Under the pieces are notes generated by a model. It worked only from the letters and a program-made list of their open reading frames with translations, was not told the origin of the DNA and made no database searches. Positions 14,175 to 17,759 of a DNA stretch of 17,759 nucleotides are shown here, piece by piece. The translations under genes and the position numbers were made by a program. Origin of the DNA: JARBAU01 sp040414675 (GTDB taxonomy: Archaea; Thermoproteota; Nitrososphaeria; Nitrososphaerales; Nitrososphaeraceae); assembly GCA_040414675.1 (NCBI GenBank), contig JBEDUN010000004.1:1-17759 (forward strand). The letters are read 5' to 3'. Every line of letters begins with the position of its first letter. The stretch's first letter is position 1.

Positions 14175-14948
14175 TTATTTCTTGTAGGAAATCAGGTCGT
14201 ATTTATATTGGAGTTGACCTTGGGAGTTGTAAACCTCTGCTTTGATGGGTAAAGGAAGATCTGGAGTGATCCAAATGCGGCTTGTTTTAGGACCTAACGT
14301 ATAGCTAAGAACGTACGTATTAAATGTCCCAGCTTTTGTCTGAAGATTTTGCTGCAAGGTTACTTTTACTGGAATAGTGTTAACATCTGTAGATATTGAA
14401 TTCCATTCTGCACCTATAACTAGATACTGTGGTTGTAATGCAATATCTCTAATTTCCAAAATAGATGACTCGACAGCTTCATAAAATGGTAAAAAATTTT
14501 TAATTATCGGCCCGGCATTTGTTAATTGCTGCTTCGACATCAGAACAACACTATTAGATTTACCTTTCTGATTTTGAGTTGTATTTGCACCTGTCCTCGT
14601 TCCATTTGTAACATCTAATGTCACCTTCCAAACGTTTGGGCTCTTGTTATTAGCACCTTCTTGATTAAATTTCATTGCTACCGAAGAATTTATAAGAGAA
14701 CTATGTGCCCCCAAACTACTCCATGGGGAGTCATGGCTACCGATTCTTGTTAATGAATAATTCACTACTGTGTCGGGTCGAATAGTTTTGCCTATCGTCC
14801 ATAAATTTGCACTAGTAGGTGGCTTAAATATTGAGACTGGACTAGCAAAGCCGCCGCCAATGGCAATAATTGCTATGCTAACGCTAAGTCCGAATACCGC
14901 CATAATTCCAGATATTAATAATATTTTGAGCTTTGGAGACGTTTTCAA
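14175..14948 (-). CDS. Exported protein of unknown function
   Basis: A 257-residue protein with a signal anchor (residues about 8-36, ILLISGIMAVFGLSVSIAII). The rest is soluble and strand-rich, with regions such as PDTVVNYSLTRIGS, VWKVTLDVTNGTRTG, VKVTLQQNLQTKAGTFNTYV and the ending PDLPLPIKAEVYNSQGQLQY. The C-terminal part resembles beta-barrel-like lipid-binding or DUF3108-type domains in its rhythm of strands (ITPDLPLPIKAEVY), but I cannot name a family with confidence. The start is TTG 14948, since an in-frame TAA stands at 14957-14955. A TATA-like box (minus strand of 14964-14974) is about 21 nt upstream. No Cys is present, so it is probably anchored by its N-terminal helix rather than as a lipoprotein. 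It has no operon partner. Confidence 0.6.
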   Translation of the reverse strand: MKTSPKLKILLISGIMAVFGLSVSIAIIAIGGGFASPVSIFKPPTSANLWTIGKTIRPDTVVNYSLTRIGSHDSPWSSLGAHSSLINSSVAMKFNQEGANNKSPNVWKVTLDVTNGTRTGANTTQNQKGKSNSVVLMSKQQLTNAGPIIKNFLPFYEAVESSILEIRDIALQPQYLVIGAEWNSISTDVNTIPVKVTLQQNLQTKAGTFNTYVLSYTLGPKTSRIWITPDLPLPIKAEVYNSQGQLQYKYDLISYKK

Positions 14949-15118
14949 ACAGATTTATACTACATTATATTATTGAATGTATCCCCATTCTAATTCTGCC
15001 CGTTAACTAATTTCGATACATGAATTCTGGCGTGTAGATTTCCTCTCTCGATTAAACATCTGTAAACAAGGTTTGTAAGGTTAAAAATGCTTTACCACTT
15101 GGTAACGATAAAATAATT
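14949..15118. other. Intergenic between the exported protein and the small ORF
   Basis: An A/T-rich stretch holding the divergent promoters. GATAAAATAA (15107-15116) could be the TATA box for the 37-codon ORF downstream if ATG 15134 is used. No gene was seen. Confidence 0.35.
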
Positions 15119-15232
15119 ATGTTAGCTGTGCGTATGGCAGAATTCTCAGAGAAGGTTCGAAAGCTCTTGCAGTTTAGAAGGAGGGAAATACTTAATCCTT
15201 CGAAAGTGTTCGAGGATTTATACTCGTTTTAG
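15119..15232 (+). CDS. Possible 37-residue basic small protein
   Basis: ATG 15119 (or in-frame ATG 15134, about 22 nt after GATAAAATAA) to TAG 15232. The composition is protein-like: MAEFSEKVRKLLQFRRREIL then a Phe/Asp/Tyr ending (VFEDLYSF), predicted to be one amphipathic, positively charged helix. I know no family. The frame is also open upstream to 15056, so a fragment of a larger decayed gene is possible. The 217-bp gap after it (15233-15449) shows only the next promoter. Confidence 0.35.
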   Translation: MLAVRMAEFSEKVRKLLQFRRREILNPSKVFEDLYSF

Positions 15233-15412
15233 CTAGAATTACAAGTATACCATCTTCCTGTATGATCAAACGAGTATCTTGCGAGTATTATTGGGAAATT
15301 AGATATACCAACATTCGGAATTATATCATTGTACGATATAGTATGAAAAAAATATAATGAAAGATTTCAGGACATGAATAAAAAAATAATACTATAATAC
15401 TCAACAGCGTGC

Positions 15413-15423
15413 TTTTTATTTTA
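15413..15423 (+). promoter_or_regulatory. TATA box of the small winged-helix gene
   Basis: TTTTTATTTTA is centred about 32 nt before ATG 15450. Confidence 0.4.
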
Positions 15424-15449
15424 AGTGTTTAATTAATCATGTTAATATA

Positions 15450-15722
15450 ATGAAACATAGGAATAGATTAGAAATAATTGCTTTGATTTTGCAAAATGCC
15501 GTCGAAACTAATGGCGCTACCCAGAAGAGAATTATGTACAAGGCATATTTATCATATCATCATTTAAAAAGCTATTTGGTGCTATTACGTCAAAATGATC
15601 TGCTTTTCTACGATGAATTTCGACGTACCTACAAGACTACGGAAAAAGGAGCACGTTTTCTCAATATATACTATGGACTGAACGAGGTTGTTTCCATGAC
15701 AAATAGTATAATATCGCGATAA
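15450..15722 (+). CDS. Small archaeal winged-helix regulator (HTH_45-like)
   Basis: A 90-residue protein with the pattern of small archaeal winged-helix proteins. RNRLEIIALILQNAVETNGA (residues 4-23) is followed by TQKRIMYKAYLSYHHLKSYL (24-43) as the HTH with recognition helix, VLLRQNDLLFYDEF as the link, and the wing RRTYKTTEKGARFLNIYYGL. The phrase YKTTEKGARFL is typical of this group, in which a Lys/Thr-rich wing precedes a final helix used for dimerisation. Many copies occur in thaumarchaeal genomes and their targets are mostly unknown. It is a single gene with its own promoter and no neighbour within 400 bp downstream. Confidence 0.75.
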   Translation: MKHRNRLEIIALILQNAVETNGATQKRIMYKAYLSYHHLKSYLVLLRQNDLLFYDEFRRTYKTTEKGARFLNIYYGLNEVVSMTNSIISR

Positions 15723-16120
15723 ATCGACATGGAAGAATCTGCCTATGCAGTCCAATTACAGTTGCGAATTTTCAATTCATGAATTAGTAATAACTTAGAA
15801 ATAACCATTCGTTAATGTACATTATTAAAAAAGTATGATTTAGTAACACAATTAGTTCCCAAATTCAAGAGAATGAAAATTTAGCGATCCGAAGGTCATG
15901 TAATTTATTTTCTTAATGCAGGCCGATTTCTGCAGATATTAACCATGCTTACTAATAGTTACTAATCGAGAAGATTTTACTTAAGAAAGATTTACTATTC
16001 TTCAATTTCAGTACGAACAAATTTATGAGACGAATACACCGTATTGCCTAAATCCTTGTGCTAATTGGTTCGAAATATCACCAAATAATCGTGGTATTGA
16101 ATAAGTCCCCAGAAACATAG
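15723..16120. other. Intergenic before hflX, nothing recognised
   Basis: A/T-rich sequence with stop codons in all frames. The TTCGAA near 16068-16073 recalls a tRNA T-loop, but no stems or acceptor pair with it. No gene was seen. Confidence 0.4.
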
Positions 16121-16126
16121 TTATAC
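16121..16126 (+). promoter_or_regulatory. TATA box of hflX
   Basis: TTATAC is centred about 26 nt before ATG 16149, fitting a leaderless transcript. Confidence 0.4.
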
Positions 16127-16148
16127 TGAATCTTTAATACTCAAATAG

Positions 16149-17225
16149 ATGCCAAGGCAGATAAGAACTATCTTAGTTACTTATCCAGAACACAACGCCA
16201 TTGCAGAAGCAAAATCCTTGGCTGATACTGCAGGATATTTAGTTGAGAAAATAGTGACGCAGAAAAATATCACAGGTTCAAAATATGGCGTTGGACGTGG
16301 GAAGGCACTAGAAATTCAGGACTTGGTTAATAGTATGAATATCGATGTAATTATATTCGATGAAGTGCTAAAGCCGACTCAGCAATATAATCTGTCAAAG
16401 CTATGTAAAGTTGAGACGATAGATAGAGAACGTTTGATACTACGGATCTTTGAATCAAGGGCAAGCAGCAACGAATCAAGAATTCAGATAAGACTTGCGC
16501 AACTGCGATATGATATGTTCCGGGCAAGGGACAGAGTCCGACTTGCTAAGAAGGGCGAACAACCTGGCTTCTTCGGAATGGGAAAGTATGATGCTGATGT
16601 TTTTTTCCTCGATATCAAGCGTCACGCTACTATCCTGAAAAGGAAACTGGAGAGGGAGGAGAGAAGGAGAACGTTGTATAGGACTCAGAGGTCAAAGTTG
16701 GGTCTACAAACGATTTCCATCGCTGGCTATACATCTGCAGGTAAAACAACGCTATTTAATGCATTGACCGGAGAGTCAAAAGATGTGGGACGAGAGCTGT
16801 TCACAACGTTGTCTACCTATACTAGAGCAATTTCCGTAAGAAATACTAAATTCCTGTTATCTGATACCGTCGGATTCATAAGTAAGCTACCTGCCTATAT
16901 GATTGATGCATTTAAATCTACACTCAGTGAGCTCCGATATTCTGCGCTGGTACTTCTAGTTTTAGACATAAGTGATCCTATTCTTGAGAATAAAAGAAAG
17001 TATGATAGCTCAATCCGAGTGTTGAACGAACTAGCAGTCCCTGTCGGCAAAATTTTCTATGTCTTAAATAAGGCGGACTTGGTAGACGACTCCGAAGGAA
17101 TCATGGAAAGGGTAGACAAGTTAGATATGATAAATAGAGAAAATTGCATTGCAGTTTCTGCTAAATCAGGACTTAATATACTCCGCTTAAAAGAATTGAT
17201 GGCAAAAATTATTTGTAGTGTATAA
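16149..17225 (+). CDS. hflX: GTPase HflX
   Basis: A 358-residue TRAFAC-class GTPase. The N-terminal HflX domain (about residues 1-160) includes KYGVGRGKALEIQDLV, DEVLKPTQQYNLSKL and the conserved VETIDRERLILRIFESRASS, then RIQIRLAQLRYDMFRARDRV and a basic coiled-coil helix (about 150-183). The GTPase domain has G1 GYTSAGKTT (193-201), switch I threonines (LFTTLSTYTR), G3 DTVGF (239-243) followed by ISKLP, and G4 NKAD (307-310). HflX binds the large ribosomal subunit and splits stalled or stressed ribosomes. In bacteria G1 is usually GYTNAGKST; the two small changes here keep the P-loop. The length is typical for archaeal HflX. It is a single gene, convergent with the zinc-ribbon gene 76 bp away. 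Confidence 0.93.
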   Translation: MPRQIRTILVTYPEHNAIAEAKSLADTAGYLVEKIVTQKNITGSKYGVGRGKALEIQDLVNSMNIDVIIFDEVLKPTQQYNLSKLCKVETIDRERLILRIFESRASSNESRIQIRLAQLRYDMFRARDRVRLAKKGEQPGFFGMGKYDADVFFLDIKRHATILKRKLEREERRRTLYRTQRSKLGLQTISIAGYTSAGKTTLFNALTGESKDVGRELFTTLSTYTRAISVRNTKFLLSDTVGFISKLPAYMIDAFKSTLSELRYSALVLLVLDISDPILENKRKYDSSIRVLNELAVPVGKIFYVLNKADLVDDSEGIMERVDKLDMINRENCIAVSAKSGLNILRLKELMAKIICSV

Positions 17226-17301
17226 GCCAGGCTTCGTAAATTTGATATGAGTTTAGATACCGAATAAGATAATCTACAGTTGGTTGTTCGGCATTCAATG
17301 A

Positions 17302-17532
17302 TTATGTCTTCAATACCTTACTTCCTGACTGTGGTGTGGATATGAAAACGCTCTTACAACCACATTGAGGGCAGATTGTAGTGTGAAAAGAATCTAAATT
17401 CGAGGCGCACCAATAACACGAGTTGCAAATCACAAAAAGCTTTCTCCCTGAAATCTCATTTCGGACAACTTTATCACAGCTCCTTGTGCTATTAAGATAA
17501 CCTACACGATCATCCAATTCCAGTAGGCTCAT
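17302..17532 (-). CDS. 76-residue zinc-ribbon protein
   Basis: A small protein with two Cys clusters: C36-x2-C39-x2-C42 (ICNSCYWCAS) and C54-x2-C57-x-C59 (CPQCGCK), 11 residues apart, which can fold as a zinc ribbon using C36/C39 and C54/C57. The N-terminal 30 residues are charged and probably unfolded. Proteins like this are common in Thaumarchaeota and may bind nucleic acid or partner proteins; the function is unknown. ATG 17532 lies about 28 nt after a symmetrical TATA element (17553-17567). Confidence 0.6.
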   Translation of the reverse strand: MSLLELDDRVGYLNSTRSCDKVVRNEISGRKLFVICNSCYWCASNLDSFHTTICPQCGCKSVFISTPQSGSKVLKT

Positions 17533-17552
17533 TGATAAAATAAAAAATAGAA

Positions 17553-17567
17553 TTTTATACTATAAAA
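17553..17567. promoter_or_regulatory. Symmetrical TATA element upstream of the zinc-ribbon gene
   Basis: TTTTATA, one base, TATAAAA: a perfect 7-bp inverted repeat centred 28 nt before ATG 17532. Being symmetrical it could direct transcription both ways, though no plus-strand gene is seen in the remaining 190 bp (17568-17759). Confidence 0.5.
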
Positions 17568-17759
17568 GAATTCGGTCGATTCATCATAATTTGTAATCTT
17601 TGACATAATATCGAGATTCGTGGAATTACTGAAGGGAACTTGTCTATTGGATTTGGATCAACAAGAAATCGTCAGCATCTGTGTTTAGATCCTGATGCAA
17701 ATTCCAAATATGAGCTTCATTGAATATGGTTGATTAGCTAGAAATTCAGACAATCAGAA

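Noticed and set aside
16060..16085. tRNA T-arm-like TTCGAA
   Set aside because: No T-stem, anticodon arm or acceptor pairing can be drawn around it; the same applies to TTCGAA near 15156.

Overview
The window looks like chromosomal DNA of an ammonia-oxidising archaeon (Nitrososphaeria/Thaumarchaeota). I infer this from low G+C, A/T-rich TATA-like boxes roughly 20-35 nt before many start codons (leaderless transcripts), frequent TTG/GTG starts, and gene families common in that group: DUF4443, small winged-helix regulators, C2H2 and zinc-ribbon mini-proteins, a two-part FTR1 permease, a TlpA/CcdA pair and CbtAB. A soil-type lineage such as Nitrosocosmicus or Nitrososphaera would fit, but the genus is a guess.

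Layout. 1-616 (minus): the N-terminal part of a nucleotide-sugar dehydrogenase cut by the window edge, then a 41-residue C2H2 zinc-finger protein. 707-2064 (plus): a MarR-type regulator and a DUF4443 winged-helix protein. 2298-3770 (minus): a 40-residue small protein, a TlpA-like thioredoxin split by an in-frame TAG, and a CcdA-like membrane protein form an apparent operon. Divergent from it, 4057-5049 (plus) holds the cobalt-transporter genes cbtB and cbtA. The two divergent units share a 14-bp inverted repeat placed at exactly the same distance (53 nt) from each start codon, with a TATA box at the same offset. 5462-6775 encodes an exported protein with a glutamine-amidotransferase-like fold, and 7066-7323 (minus) a DUF2024 protein.

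7482-11697 is the most unusual part. A 912-residue exported FTR1-type iron permease and a small winged-helix regulator lie between two perfect 33-bp inverted repeats. The permease has a chain of tiny upstream reading frames. The regulator has a near-perfect 28-bp palindrome resembling a DtxR/IdeR iron box just before its start. I see no transposase or integrase.

11906-13480 encodes an exported subtilisin-like protease with its propeptide. A thaumarchaeal-type exported protein of unknown function (14175-14948, minus), a possible tiny protein, a small winged-helix regulator (15450-15722), an HflX GTPase (16149-17225) and a zinc-ribbon mini-protein (17302-17532, minus) complete the window.

The themes are metal uptake (Co, Fe), extracytoplasmic thiol/redox chemistry and exported proteins, each with nearby small regulators. 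No tRNA, rRNA, CRISPR array or recognisable transposase gene was seen. Intergenic stretches are long (300-700 bp in several places) and A/T-rich.
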